From Bradyrhizobium sp. sBnM-33 (GTDB taxonomy: Bacteria; Pseudomonadota; Alphaproteobacteria; Rhizobiales; Xanthobacteraceae), in contig NZ_CP136624.1 of assembly GCF_032917945.1 (NCBI RefSeq), positions 8,417,001 through 8,481,000 on the forward strand: a DNA stretch of 64,000 nt. Reading direction: 5' to 3'. Below, piece after piece: positions 45,445 to 55,100 of the stretch. The position numbers were made by a program, and so were the translations under genes. The notes under the pieces were generated by a model, which was not told the DNA's origin, did no database searches, and worked only from the letters and a program-made list of their open reading frames with translations. Position 1 is the first letter of the stretch, and every line of letters begins with the position of its first letter.

Positions 45445-46692
45445 TCAGGCAACGCCGCGTTCGAACACAGCAATGTGTGCGACGGCTTCCTCGAACCCCC
45501 AAAGTCCCCCACCATTCTCCTGGACGGCGATCCGCGCATCCTTGACTTGTCGCGACCCTGCCTCTCCTCGCAACTGCGCAACGAGCTCGAATATCTGCCC
45601 AATGCCGGTCGCCCCGATCGGATGGCCCTTGGATTCGAGACCGCCCGATGGGTTGATGGGCACGCGGCCGCCCAACGTTGTGGCCCCGCTCTGCGCAAAC
45701 CTGCCGGAGGCTCCGAGCTCGCACAGTCCGAGATTGGCGCTCTGGATGAGCTCGCCGATCGCGGTGGCGTCATGGACCTCCACCACGTCGACGTCCTCCG
45801 GCGCTACGCCCGCCTGTTCATAGGCAGCTCTTGCCGTGAGCCGGGTGATGTGGTTCTCGAGATCATCACCTCCGCGCGCCGTTGCGGAGCGGATAACGCT
45901 CGCCCGCACCTTGACAGCGCGAGACGCCTGAACACCCAAACGTTTGAGCGCCGCGCCGGTGCAGATGATGGCAGCCGCAGCGCCATCGGAAATCGGCGCA
46001 CACATCGGCAGCGTCAACGGGTAGCTAATGGCGCGCCCCGCCAAGACTTCATCGGCAGTCATCGATTTGCGATACTGCGCCCGCTCGTTGTCGACCGCGT
46101 GGGTGTGGTTCTTGGCGGCGACAAAGGCCATTTGCTCCTGGGTGATGTCGTGCAAACGCATCAACTGTCGACCAAGAGCGGCGTAGACATCCATGAAGAC
46201 GCTGTAGGGCCGATCGGACACACTCCCGGGAGGCGGATCGACACCCTGACCGAGAGCAATCAACCGATCCGCATTTTCCTTCGGCGTATGGACATCCCAA
46301 CCCGAATCGAAGATGGCGAACATCTTCGCCTTGTCCTCGTCGTACATTTTCTCGGCGCCTATTGCGAGAGCGACCTCACCGGCTCCGGCGCGCAGATGGT
46401 TCACCGCGAGATTGAACGCGGACGACGCCGTCGCACAGGCGTTTTCCACGTTGAAGACCGGGATTCCCTGAAGGCCTTCGGGCAACAGCGCGACCTGCCC
46501 GCGGATGCAAGTCTGTCCCTCCATGAAACCTTGGACGACGTTTCCAAAGAAAGCAGCCTGGATCTCGGATTTGTCGATGCCTGCATCGCTCAACGCATCA
46601 TTTAAAGCCCACGCAACAAGCTTTTTCAGGCTCTTATCCAGATGCCGACCGAACGGCGTCATCCCGACGCCGATGATATAGACGTCTTCCAT
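45445..46692 (-). CDS. thiolase family protein, SCP-x type
   Basis: A 415-residue thiolase-fold enzyme: VFNVENACATASSAFNLAV with the nucleophilic cysteine near residue 85, GGLESKGHPIGATGIGQ with the histidine, and an ENGGGLWGFEEA end in place of the CIGGGQG of classical thiolases. The missing second cysteine places it with SCP-x / acetyl-CoA acetyltransferase-like proteins that cleave branched or sterol-type 3-oxoacyl-CoA. It starts 16 bases after the ligase gene and ends 33 bases before the isomerase gene: one operon. Confidence 0.9.
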   Translation of the reverse strand: MEDVYIIGVGMTPFGRHLDKSLKKLVAWALNDALSDAGIDKSEIQAAFFGNVVQGFMEGQTCIRGQVALLPEGLQGIPVFNVENACATASSAFNLAVNHLRAGAGEVALAIGAEKMYDEDKAKMFAIFDSGWDVHTPKENADRLIALGQGVDPPPGSVSDRPYSVFMDVYAALGRQLMRLHDITQEQMAFVAAKNHTHAVDNERAQYRKSMTADEVLAGRAISYPLTLPMCAPISDGAAAAIICTGAALKRLGVQASRAVKVRASVIRSATARGGDDLENHITRLTARAAYEQAGVAPEDVDVVEVHDATAIGELIQSANLGLCELGASGRFAQSGATTLGGRVPINPSGGLESKGHPIGATGIGQIFELVAQLRGEAGSRQVKDARIAVQENGGGLWGFEEAVAHIAVFERGVA

Positions 46693-46707
46693 GTGAATTC
46701 CTCCGAA

Positions 46708-48291
46708 TTAGATCGAGCGCCAGTGGCCCTGCCAGAATTTTTCGCGCACTACGCGTCTCAACAGCTTACCGACGGGGCTGCGCGGCAACTCGCTCCAGAT
46801 CTCCACGCGCTTGGGAGTCTTCATGCCGCCGAGGCGTTCGCGACACAGCGTCAATACCCCGTCTTCGGTCAATGCATGGCCGGGCTTGAGTTGGATGACT
46901 GCAGTGACGGCCTCTCCCCACTTCTCGTGCGGCGCTCCGACAACGATACAGTCCAGAACGGCAGGGATTTCGTAGATGATCTTTTCAATTTCCGAGGGGA
47001 AGATATTGAACGCGCCGCTAACGATCATGTCCTTCTTGCGGTCCACGATCGTGACGAATCCTGCATCGTCCATGATCCCGACATCACCGGTGTGGTGGAA
47101 GCCGAACGCACTGACTTCATTCGTGGCTTCGGGGTTCTTGTAGTAGCACTTCATCAGGGATGGCATCCTGACCACGATCTCTCCACGTTGCCCTCGCGGG
47201 AGGATATTGCCATCGTCATCCATGATTTCGAGGCGGACGTACTCCGCCGCACGCCCCGCGGAGCGCAGAACTGACTCATTGAAAGAGCCGTCCTTCAAGA
47301 TGTAATCTTCGGGCGCTTTGACCGTCACGGGCATATGCGTTTCCGACTGCGCATAGGATTCCCACACAACGGGTCCCAGCAGAGCGACGATCTCCTTGAA
47401 TTTTTCCGGCGCGATCGGGGCCGCCCCGGTCAGGCACATCTTCACGGATGAGAAGTCGGTGCTTTTGACCTTTGGATGCACCAGGAGCGCGCCGATCATC
47501 GTTGGCGGCATGAACAGGTGCGTGATCCTTTCCTGCTCGATCAGGTGAAGGACTTTTTCGGCGTCGAAGCCCGACATAATTACGTTGGTGCCCGCAGACG
47601 GATAGAACGCCATGGCAAACATTCCGGCGGCGTGCGAAAGCGGCGCTATGGATAGAACGCGCGAGCGCGGTTGAATCCTGAAGCCCTTTTCCTGGGCAAT
47701 CAATCCTTGTTCGAGCGTATAATGGGTGTGCACGACGCCTTTCGACGGACCAGTCGTACCCCCCGTCGGCACAAGACACGCCCGCCGCATCATATCGGGC
47801 TTGGAGTACGGAAATTCTTCGAACTTTCCGTCCAGCCAGCTCGCCAAGCTTTCACCCTCGGGGGAATCGGCGTCGATGCAGATCCATCTGCGGACCCTGC
47901 TGTTGCTGGCCTTCAGTTGTCCCACCTCCTTTTCGTAACGGCTGTTGAAAAAGACTAGCTCGCCATCCATGAAGTCGAGCACTTCCGCATTGGTTTCGAC
48001 GGCGTTGCGATCGTGCACGCCAACCCAAGCGAAATCGGCCCGGTTGATTCCCATCTGCAGCATGGAAATGCGGGGATCGTTCGAGCTGTAGATGCCGATC
48101 ACCGCACCTGCCGTCAATCCGGGCTCGCGGCTCAGAGCCGTCGCAATCGCGTGCACTGTCCTGCGCGCTTCCCCGTAGGTCACGCGCAGATCCCCGAAAA
48201 CGGCAAACTCGACGTCGGGATTGGCAATAGCCGCCTTTTCGAAATAGTCCGATACCCGCACTCTTCCCTCCCAGACGAGGCACGCTCTCAT
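46708..48291 (-). CDS. AMP-dependent acyl-CoA synthetase
   Basis: A 527-residue acyl-CoA ligase: P-loop LVPTGGTTGPSKGVVHTH, WESYAQSETHMPV, HTGDVGIMDDAGFVTIVDR, hinge KDMIVSGAFNIFPSEIEKI and late LPRSPVGKLLRRVVRE with the catalytic lysine. It would activate the pathway acid to CoA. The ATG at 48,291 is used; a GTG a few codons on is possible. It is the first gene of the operon ligase-thiolase-isomerase-NMO and is divergent from the enoyl-CoA hydratase, with a TGAC-N6-GTCA palindrome between them. Confidence 0.9.
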   Translation of the reverse strand: MRACLVWEGRVRVSDYFEKAAIANPDVEFAVFGDLRVTYGEARRTVHAIATALSREPGLTAGAVIGIYSSNDPRISMLQMGINRADFAWVGVHDRNAVETNAEVLDFMDGELVFFNSRYEKEVGQLKASNSRVRRWICIDADSPEGESLASWLDGKFEEFPYSKPDMMRRACLVPTGGTTGPSKGVVHTHYTLEQGLIAQEKGFRIQPRSRVLSIAPLSHAAGMFAMAFYPSAGTNVIMSGFDAEKVLHLIEQERITHLFMPPTMIGALLVHPKVKSTDFSSVKMCLTGAAPIAPEKFKEIVALLGPVVWESYAQSETHMPVTVKAPEDYILKDGSFNESVLRSAGRAAEYVRLEIMDDDGNILPRGQRGEIVVRMPSLMKCYYKNPEATNEVSAFGFHHTGDVGIMDDAGFVTIVDRKKDMIVSGAFNIFPSEIEKIIYEIPAVLDCIVVGAPHEKWGEAVTAVIQLKPGHALTEDGVLTLCRERLGGMKTPKRVEIWSELPRSPVGKLLRRVVREKFWQGHWRSI

Positions 48292-48419
48292 TTGCCCGAA
48301 CTGCCTTTGATCGCATGGGGCCGCATCGCATGCTCCGCCTGACGCGCAGGACCCGTGGCGACGCGAGATCAGCACAAGCAAGCCTCGAACCGCATTTATT
48401 ACTTGATCGTCACATTTTC

Positions 48420-48433
48420 TGACTTAAAAGTCA
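48420..48433. promoter_or_regulatory. TGAC-N6-GTCA operator, site 1
   Basis: TGACTTAAAAGTCA, continuing to AA, in the divergent gap between the acyl-CoA synthetase and enoyl-CoA hydratase genes, 37 bases before the GTG at 48,471. One of four matching palindromes in this block. Confidence 0.7.
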
Positions 48434-48470
48434 ATCTTGATTGAACCCTTTCTAGAAGCAGGAGAATAGC

Positions 48471-49244
48471 GTGGAGCGCCAGACACAGAAGGTGATTTGC
48501 GAGCGTCGCGGTCACGCCCTCATCATCACTATCGACCGCCCTGAAGCCCGCAACGCTGTGGACTATGAGACGTCGCTGCAGATGGAAGCTGCCTTGGATG
48601 CGCTTGATGCGGATCCCGAACTTCGCGTGGGCATCATTACAGGGTCGAACAAGATCTTCTCGGCAGGAGCGGACCTGAAAGCGGCCGCCAAAGGGGAGAG
48701 CTCGATCACCGAACGACGCGGCGGCTTCGGTGCTTTTGCGCGCCCCTCGCTTAAGCCGACGATTGCTGCGGTCGAAGGTTTCGCGGTGGGAGGTGGGTTC
48801 GAGCTTTGCTTATCCTGCGATCTCGTCGTCGCGGCGCGAAGCGCAAAATTCGGACTACCTGAAGTACGCCACAACGTGGTGGCGGTCGGAGGCGCCTTAT
48901 TTCGGCTTCCGAAGCGGATTCCCTACAATGTTGCGATGGAGATGGCGATCACCGGGCTGTTCAGGACGGCCGAGGATCTTCACGCTCTTGGCTTCGTCAA
49001 TCGGCTGGCCGAGGAAGGTCAGGCCTTATCCGTTGCTCTTTCGTTTGCCGAAGAAGTTCTTGTTAACGGCCCGACCGCGGTATGGGCAAGCCGCGAAATC
49101 ATGTTTCAGTCCAACAACTGGACCGATGAAGCAGCCTGGAGCGAACAGTGGAAGATTGCCCGGGTTGCGCTCGACAGTGAGGATGCAAAGGAAGGCCTGC
49201 GAGCGTTCGCCGAAAAGCGCAAACCCCATTGGAAAGGTCGGTAG
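48471..49244 (+). CDS. enoyl-CoA hydratase family protein
   Basis: A 257-residue crotonase: IITIDRPEARNAVDYETSLQ at the start, KIFSAGADLKA and EGFAVGGGFELCLSCDLVVA (oxyanion hole), then FGLPEVRHNVVAVGGALFRL keeping the first glutamate. It likely hydrates an enoyl-CoA in the same pathway as the divergent operon. Start is GTG at 48,471 with CAGGAG nine bases upstream. Confidence 0.88.
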   Translation: MERQTQKVICERRGHALIITIDRPEARNAVDYETSLQMEAALDALDADPELRVGIITGSNKIFSAGADLKAAAKGESSITERRGGFGAFARPSLKPTIAAVEGFAVGGGFELCLSCDLVVAARSAKFGLPEVRHNVVAVGGALFRLPKRIPYNVAMEMAITGLFRTAEDLHALGFVNRLAEEGQALSVALSFAEEVLVNGPTAVWASREIMFQSNNWTDEAAWSEQWKIARVALDSEDAKEGLRAFAEKRKPHWKGR

Positions 49245-49328
49245 ATCACGTTCGACGTCAACGCAGCGGCGCGCCGCTTTGACATCGTTCTATCGGTTGC
49301 GCCGAGGCAGGACCGTGTCCGGCCTCAC

Positions 49329-50117
49329 TCACATGGCGAACGAGAAACCGCCATTGACCGGATAGGTCTGTCCGGTCATCCACGAACTTGAGTCGCTGGC
49401 CAGCAGAGTCACCAGGCCTGAAATGTCTTCGGGACGTCCAAAGCGGCGAATGACATAGCGTTCAAGCTGACGTTTCGTCTTCTCGGGAGGCTGCGCCTCG
49501 ATGACTGGCGCTATTGTCGGGGTCAGCGTTGCGGCAATCGCGACGCAATTCGCGGTAATATTGTAGCGACCCAAGGTGCGCGCCACCGCCCGCATGAAGC
49601 CGGCGGCACCAGCCTTGCCGCCCGAATAGACCTCGATCCCAGACTCTCCAACTCGTCCCGCGTCGGAGATGATAGTGATTAATCTGCCGCTCTGCTGTCT
49701 GATCATGTAGGGTGTCGCCGCGGTCACGCAGGCGATCACACCGAAGAGATTGACACCAAGCCAGCGCTGCCAGTCTTCCGGAGATGTCTCCCAGAATGGC
49801 TTCGGTGAAGCGCTGGACGGGTTGGCCCCCTCGTTGCCGGCATTGTTCACCAGCACATCCAGGGTGCCGAACTCATCGACGGTGCGGCGCATCATGGCCC
49901 TGACCCCATCGAGGTCGGTAACATCCGCCTGGACAGCGATCGCTTTGCCGCCCGCATCGACGATCTCCCGTGCGACTTGGGTAGCGCGTTCCAGAAAATA
50001 ATCGTTGACGACGACCTTTGCGCCATGAGCCGCGAGCGTCAGCGCGAGTTGACGGCCAACTCCCTGCCCGGCACCGGTAACGACTGCCGCCTTGTCATTC
50101 AAATCAAGAATGCTCAT
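49329..50117 (-). CDS. SDR family oxidoreductase
   Basis: A 262-residue classical short-chain dehydrogenase: VVTGAGQGVGRQLALTLAAH (cofactor loop), NNAGNEGAN, catalytic serine in TIISDAGRVGESG, YSGGKAGAAGF (Y-x3-K) and QTYPVNGGFSF. It probably oxidises a 3-hydroxyacyl-CoA or similar alcohol. The ATG at 50,117 follows GGAGGAG. Its promoter region carries a TGAC-N6-GTCA site at 50,197. Confidence 0.92.
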   Translation of the reverse strand: MSILDLNDKAAVVTGAGQGVGRQLALTLAAHGAKVVVNDYFLERATQVAREIVDAGGKAIAVQADVTDLDGVRAMMRRTVDEFGTLDVLVNNAGNEGANPSSASPKPFWETSPEDWQRWLGVNLFGVIACVTAATPYMIRQQSGRLITIISDAGRVGESGIEVYSGGKAGAAGFMRAVARTLGRYNITANCVAIAATLTPTIAPVIEAQPPEKTKRQLERYVIRRFGRPEDISGLVTLLASDSSSWMTGQTYPVNGGFSFAM

Positions 50118-50196
50118 CGATGTCTCCTCCGGAAACTCCAAGAGCCAGCGTTGGCGCTCGCTCTATCGATTCCCAGCACCTGCGATAGATCACAAC

Positions 50197-50210
50197 TGAC
50201 TATAAAGTCA
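50197..50210. promoter_or_regulatory. TGAC-N6-GTCA operator, site 2
   Basis: TGACTATAAAGTCA followed by AATTTTTT, 80 bases upstream of the SDR start. Confidence 0.7.
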
Positions 50211-50669
50211 ATTTTTTATTCTTACACGACATCGATGGAGATGAGATGGATCGGCTGCGGCTGAGGTGGCGCGTGCCTGATCCTATGCGCTTCGGATGAC
50301 GAGTTCCTCCCTGGGCGGCAGGCTCTCGGCTTGGTCATCGGTGCGCAGGGACGTCCCCGCGTTTGAGCCAATGATATAAGAGCTTCCCACTCGACCGACG
50401 GCCACGAAGACTGCCCCGCCGCTGGTGGTCGGAGCGGATTTGCGTGCCGACAAATCGCCGACTGCCTCCCATCTCTCGATGGCCATTGCGAGTTGGGCGC
50501 TTACCGAGCAGCCAATTTGCTTTACTCGATGATGTAAAGGGATTACTTCAAAGTCAGGAATTCGGGCGATCATTGACGCGAGCGCTTCTGTTGTCGGATT
50601 GTCCTCCGATCAAATTGCTGAAGATTCGACACGATGCCGCACTGCCCATAATGAGGAGCTGAGAACGAA
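50211..50669. other. gene-free or hypothetical stretch before TetR gene
   Basis: About 460 bases. A minus-strand frame of 96 residues (50,283-50,573, starting MIARIPDFEVIPLHHRVKQI) has no ribosome site and no recognisable family; I do not call it a gene. No further TGAC-N6-GTCA palindrome precedes the TetR gene. Confidence 0.4.
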
Positions 50670-51491
50670 GTGCCCCGTTGGAAGAATGTCCTTCAGACCA
50701 GTGATGAGGTTTATCGTGTCAAGCGGAACGCGGTGCTCCGGGAGGCAACGCGCATCATCGCGAGAAAAGGCTTTCACAACACGTCTCTCGACGACGTCGC
50801 CGAAGCCCTTCAGGTTTCGAAAGGCACGCTCTACAACTACGTAACCGACAAGCTCGAGATACTTTTCGAGTGCCATATGATGTCCCTCGACATGGGGTTG
50901 CAAGCCGTCGCGTTCGCAGAGAAGCATGGAACGACAGGTTATTCGAAGCTCCGGCTGAACCTGCGCGCCTATATCCGCTGGCAGAACCAAGCCCTGGGCG
51001 CCGGCGGCGTGACCTCGGACGTGTCCGCGCTGCGCCCAGCGGATCGACGTAAGGTAATTGACAGGCGTGACGAGATCGAGGATCGCCTCGTCTCGTTTAT
51101 TGAGGAAGGTATGAAGGACGGCACGATCCGGCGTGTCGATCCAAAACTCGCCGTCTTCACGTTCATGGGTGCGGTGACGAGTGTTCAGAGTTGGTACTCG
51201 CCGAAAGGCCGGCTCGGATTGGACGACATCGCAGATGGGATGGTTGATTTGCTAATGCATGGCTTGGGGACGAGCGCAAATCCTGACGATATCGACCTCA
51301 TAGAAATTCCTCCTGCCGTTCCTCTTGACGTGTTCGGCGCCGAAACCGCCAGACAGGCGGCAGACGCGTCGATCGCTCCGACGGCATCAAAAGGCGCCGA
51401 TATGGGCTCGCCGGAAAAAGGGAGGCGTCGTCGCGTACCGCAGATCGGCGGAGCCCGGACTGGAATCACCGCAAAGAAAAGTCGGCCCTGA
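50670..51491 (+). CDS. TetR/AcrR family regulator, candidate controller of the CoA cluster
   Basis: A 273-residue TetR protein: HTH TSLDDVAEALQVSKGTLYNY (about residues 37-57) and a C-terminal domain of the TetR_C_33/FadR-like size, with a basic tail of about 40 residues (EKGRRRRVPQIGGARTGIT) that is longer than usual. Start is GTG at 50,670 behind AGGAG. It sits in the centre of genes bearing TGAC-N6-GTCA palindromes, a spacing typical of TetR regulators of acyl-CoA metabolism, so it is the likely binder. Confidence 0.88.
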   Translation: MPRWKNVLQTSDEVYRVKRNAVLREATRIIARKGFHNTSLDDVAEALQVSKGTLYNYVTDKLEILFECHMMSLDMGLQAVAFAEKHGTTGYSKLRLNLRAYIRWQNQALGAGGVTSDVSALRPADRRKVIDRRDEIEDRLVSFIEEGMKDGTIRRVDPKLAVFTFMGAVTSVQSWYSPKGRLGLDDIADGMVDLLMHGLGTSANPDDIDLIEIPPAVPLDVFGAETARQAADASIAPTASKGADMGSPEKGRRRRVPQIGGARTGITAKKSRP

Positions 51492-51604
51492 TTTTGCGGT
51501 CGCGTCCCGTACCGTCGCACACGAATCCCGCGCCTTGTAGAGATCGGCAAATCGCCCGGCCCGCTATTGCTCGCAAGCGCTATTGACTTTCGCGAGCATA
51601 TTAG

Positions 51605-51618
51605 TGACCTTTGAGTCA
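51605..51618. promoter_or_regulatory. TGAC-N6-GTCA operator, site 3
   Basis: TGACCTTTGAGTCA followed by AA, 129 bases upstream of the CoA racemase start. Confidence 0.65.
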
Positions 51619-51746
51619 AATCCGATCCGCGCCAGGGAAAGACGGATCGCTTTGGGAGTCCGATCGCTTGGAATCGAACGGCAGACGGGGAGCGCACGTC
51701 TCAAGCTTCGTTGAAGGCCGGTCAGCTTTTGCGATGGATTGATGAC

Positions 51747-52880
51747 ATGTCGATCCTGCAAGGTTTACGCATCATCGAGATTGCCGGCTTGGGCCCCGGT
51801 CCGTTCTGCGGCATGCTTCTTGCGGATTTGGGTGCGGACGTGATTGTCGTCGAGCGCAAGGATGCGACAACGCCGTTGCCGCGTCCGGACTACATTGTGA
51901 ACCGAGGGAAACGCTCGATCGCGCTGGACTTGAAGCAACCGCAAGCCGTCGAAGTGGTATTGCGGCTCGTCGAACGGGCCGATGTGTTGATCGAAGGCAT
52001 GCGGCCCGGCGTCATGGAGAGGTTGGGCATCGCTCCCGAGGTCTGTCTGGAGCATCGCCCTTCGCTCATCTATGGCCGCATAACGGGGTGGGGACAGTAT
52101 GGTCCGCTCTCTCACTCGGCGGGGCACGACGGGAACTATACCGCATTGTCGGGCGCTCTCTGGTACGCAAGTCCGCCGGGTATTGCGCCCGTCGCCCCTC
52201 CAACCTTGATCGGAGATGTCGGAGGTGGTGCACTCTATCTCGCGATCGGCTTGTTGGCCGGCGTTCTCAAGGCAAAGCAGAGCGGTCGTGGACAGGTAGT
52301 CGACGCAGCCATCGTGGACGGCTCTGCGCATATGTTGAACTTGCTACTCAGCGCACTGGCCGCCGACGGCGCGGGCTATGAACGAGGTGTCCATCACTTT
52401 GATTGCGGTCCCTCGGTCAATACCTACCGTTGCTCGGACGGTGGTTGGATCATCGTGTCGCCTCTCGAGACTCAATTCTACGAAGAGCTGCTCAAACGCA
52501 TCGGACTTGCTGGAGATCCGGTATTCGAGAACCGGACCGCCAGCGCGGACTGGCCTCTGCAGCGGGCTGTATTGTCGGAGACCTTTGCCAAGCGGACGCG
52601 TGCCGAGTGGTGCGCGATACTCGAAGGAACCGACGCTTGCTTCGCCCCAGTAAACGATCCCGGGGAGGCCGCGCGCCACCCGCATATGGCAGCGCGACAG
52701 GTATTTGCTGAAATTGGTGGCGTATTACAGGCCGCTCCCGCCCCGCGCTTTTCTCAGAACGCTCCAACCAATTGGCGACGAGGTGTGCCGCGTGTTGGCG
52801 AGGATACCGAAACGATCCTCCGCGAGACCGGCTATAATGAAGGCAGCATGAGGGAATTGAGATCGTCCGGAGCAATCTAG
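51747..52880 (+). CDS. alpha-methylacyl-CoA racemase-like, CoA transferase family III
   Basis: A 377-residue family III CoA-transferase fold protein. Against transferases it keeps the racemase hallmarks: GHDGNYTALSGAL (histidine/aspartate region) and LIGDVGGGALYLAIGLL. AMACR-type enzymes interconvert 2R- and 2S-methylacyl-CoA so that branched or sterol side chains can enter beta-oxidation. The ATG at 51,747 begins at the conserved LQGLRIIEIAGLGPGPF. Transferase activity remains possible. Confidence 0.85.
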   Translation: MSILQGLRIIEIAGLGPGPFCGMLLADLGADVIVVERKDATTPLPRPDYIVNRGKRSIALDLKQPQAVEVVLRLVERADVLIEGMRPGVMERLGIAPEVCLEHRPSLIYGRITGWGQYGPLSHSAGHDGNYTALSGALWYASPPGIAPVAPPTLIGDVGGGALYLAIGLLAGVLKAKQSGRGQVVDAAIVDGSAHMLNLLLSALAADGAGYERGVHHFDCGPSVNTYRCSDGGWIIVSPLETQFYEELLKRIGLAGDPVFENRTASADWPLQRAVLSETFAKRTRAEWCAILEGTDACFAPVNDPGEAARHPHMAARQVFAEIGGVLQAAPAPRFSQNAPTNWRRGVPRVGEDTETILRETGYNEGSMRELRSSGAI

Positions 52881-53053
52881 GCTCGTATCTTTTCGCGCGC
52901 TTGACGGAGTCGCAGGACCCGCTTCCAGTTGGCCTACTGCGTCTCCAATCTCCCCTCGCAAGGTAACACCGGTCTCGCCGACCTTTCATGATCGCCGAAC
53001 GGAGAACACGCGCGAACCACTGGCGCGCAGCTCAATGTCCCACTTGGGAAGCC

Positions 53054-54073
53054 CTATTGCGGAACAATTTGGACCAGCCTTTTGCCGATGGCAGTCCCAC
53101 GCATCATGCCGATCAGCGCTGAAGGCGCCTGCTCCAGCCCTTGAACGATGTCCTCATGGAAATATATCTCGCCGGCCTGCAACCACGGTGCTACTCGAGT
53201 TTGATACGCAGCAAGCTTGTGCACGTGGTCGGAAACCATGAATCCGGTCATTGCGATGCGCTTTGCGAACATCGCCTGCATTCCCTTGATACCGCTTTCG
53301 TTGACCGCGTTATACTCGGATATCATTCCGCATATCGGAAAGCGCGCCCCCACATTCGCATGGCGCAGTGCAGCCTCGAGCGTGCTTCCACCCACATTAT
53401 CGAAGTAGACGTCAATGCCCTTCGGGCACAGTTCGTGCAGCGCTTCATCCGTCGCCCGCGTCTTGTAGTTGAACGCCGCGTCGAACCGACATTTAGTCTG
53501 TACGAAGGACACCTTTTCGTCGCTGCCAGCCGAGCCGACTACGCGCGCGCCGGCGCGCTTGGCGAACTGCCCTGCCAACTGACCGACCGCGCCCGCGGCT
53601 GATGAGATGTACACGGTGTCGCCGGGTTGCGGTCGACCCAACTCTATCGCGCCTACCCAAGCGGTGAGACCCGGCATGCCTAAAGCGGAAATCGCAAGGG
53701 TTGGACGGCCTAGTGCCGGGTCGATCAAGTGGAGGCCCTCCCCGCGCGGTACCACGGTGCGTTCGGCCCAGTCTAGGAAGCCCCACACGTAATCGCCTTC
53801 GCCGAAGCGCGCGTTTCTTGACTGAAGGACGCGACCTACAACGCGCGAAGCCAGAGGCTTGCTAATTTCGAAACTGGGCGCATACGAGGCTTCTTCGTTC
53901 ATCCGGCCCCGCAAATAGGGGTCCACCGACAACCAGACCGCCTGGACGAGCACGTCTTCGGGTCCACAGGACGGCTCCTCACGATCTTCGATCCGGAAGC
54001 AGGATTCATCGACCCATCCTGTCGGACGCTTGGCAAGCAAGACATGTGCGTTCGTACGACCTGGCTGCGGCAT
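53054..54073 (-). CDS. zinc-free MDR family NADP-dependent oxidoreductase
   Basis: A 339-residue medium-chain reductase like prostaglandin reductase/CurA: DPYLRGRMNE, MPGLTAWVGAIELGRPQPGD, YISSAAGAVGQLAGQFAKRA (NADPH), IDVYFDNVGGSTLEA and ICGMISEYN. It should reduce an alpha,beta-unsaturated carbonyl. The ATG at 54,073 is preceded by GAGGAG. It lies 104 bases downstream of the degenerate SDR gene on the same strand. Confidence 0.9.
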   Translation of the reverse strand: MPQPGRTNAHVLLAKRPTGWVDESCFRIEDREEPSCGPEDVLVQAVWLSVDPYLRGRMNEEASYAPSFEISKPLASRVVGRVLQSRNARFGEGDYVWGFLDWAERTVVPRGEGLHLIDPALGRPTLAISALGMPGLTAWVGAIELGRPQPGDTVYISSAAGAVGQLAGQFAKRAGARVVGSAGSDEKVSFVQTKCRFDAAFNYKTRATDEALHELCPKGIDVYFDNVGGSTLEAALRHANVGARFPICGMISEYNAVNESGIKGMQAMFAKRIAMTGFMVSDHVHKLAAYQTRVAPWLQAGEIYFHEDIVQGLEQAPSALIGMMRGTAIGKRLVQIVPQ

Positions 54074-54177
54074 CTTTTCGCTCCTCGTGCTGTTCGCGTC
54101 GGCGATCATAACATCCCTGCGGCTCCTTGAACGCGCTCGACCAGGTGTCCTCAATCGATAGATGTCCATATCGCCCA

Positions 54178-54993
54178 TCAATCTTCGAACCTCAGGCGAT
54201 CATGTCCGTGCATGACCGTGAGTGTCTGCGCGGTGACGCCGGCGCTTTCATCGGAGAGAAAGTACAGCGCCGCGTTGGCGATGGCTGCCGCGGCTGCTCG
54301 GCTGCCAGACGCCATGCGATCATGGTCGAAGAGAGCGTAAGCGTCGGGGCCAAAGCAGGGCGGCGCGCATTGAGGGCCGCAATAGACGAGATTTGCTCGA
54401 ATAGCTCGCGGGGCCACCTCCTCGGCGATGTTTCGCATGAGTCCGACGATGGCTGCTCCGACCGAGTCGTACGCCATCCTTTTCCGGCCCGTCGCAGGAC
54501 CATTTATCGAGGCGGTGAAGACGACCGAGCCGCCGTCCCTGAAATTCGATAGCGCTTCGCGGCAACATAGCATCGGGCCACGTACATTCAGATCGAAAAC
54601 GCGGGTCCATTCCTGCGCATCGAGTTGATGATGCTCGGCGTTACCTCCGCTGGCCGCATTCAATACTAGCCCGTCGAGGCCGCCTCCCAAGGCTTTGCGC
54701 GCTTCGCGCATCATCCAACTTGCGTCGGCCTCAAAGGCGAGATCGGCTCCTATGGCGTACGCATCTCCTCCATCCCTCCGGATCCGGTCGACAGTCTCGA
54801 TGGCAGTTCTCTCGTCGGCGTCGGCAATCGCGACCCGCGCGCCTTCGCGGGCAAACAGAAGACTCATTGTCGCTTCTGTGGGAGCCGCGGCAAGCGCGAC
54901 ATCGTACTGCTCGGTTTTGACGACAAGCACGCGGCGACCCTCCAGTCGTCCTGGCCTGGGAGCAGCGACGTTCGATGGTAGCAAGTTCAACAC
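54178..54993 (-). CDS. SDR-fold protein with lost cofactor and catalytic motifs
   Basis: A 271-residue SDR-like protein. The part LLFAREGARVAIADADERTA, LNAASGG and FDLNVRGPMLCCREAL shows the fold, but the TGxxxGxG loop is replaced by VKTEQYDVALAAAPTEAT, and Y-x3-K has become YDSVG, losing the lysine. A serine region (VFTASINGPATG) and a tyrosine remain. It is probably a non-catalytic homologue or acts on another substrate without NAD(P). A TGAC-N6-GTCA site lies in its divergent promoter gap with the second NMO. Confidence 0.78.
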   Translation of the reverse strand: MLNLLPSNVAAPRPGRLEGRRVLVVKTEQYDVALAAAPTEATMSLLFAREGARVAIADADERTAIETVDRIRRDGGDAYAIGADLAFEADASWMMREARKALGGGLDGLVLNAASGGNAEHHQLDAQEWTRVFDLNVRGPMLCCREALSNFRDGGSVVFTASINGPATGRKRMAYDSVGAAIVGLMRNIAEEVAPRAIRANLVYCGPQCAPPCFGPDAYALFDHDRMASGSRAAAAAIANAALYFLSDESAGVTAQTLTVMHGHDRLRFED

Positions 54994-55100
54994 GCCAGCC
55001 TCGCTGTCGGGAAATGCAGATCGTCAGGCGCAACTCTCCTAACGACGGCCTTGATTGGACGATCGAGGAGCCGGCCGCAACGACCACGATACGATCCAAT

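Noticed and set aside
45413..45724. Upstream extension of the enoyl-CoA isomerase
   Set aside because: Overlaps the thiolase gene, arginine-rich without family similarity; ATG at 45,412 has AAGGAG.
50283..50573. 96-residue minus-strand frame
   Set aside because: No ribosome site, no recognisable motif, lies in promoter DNA.
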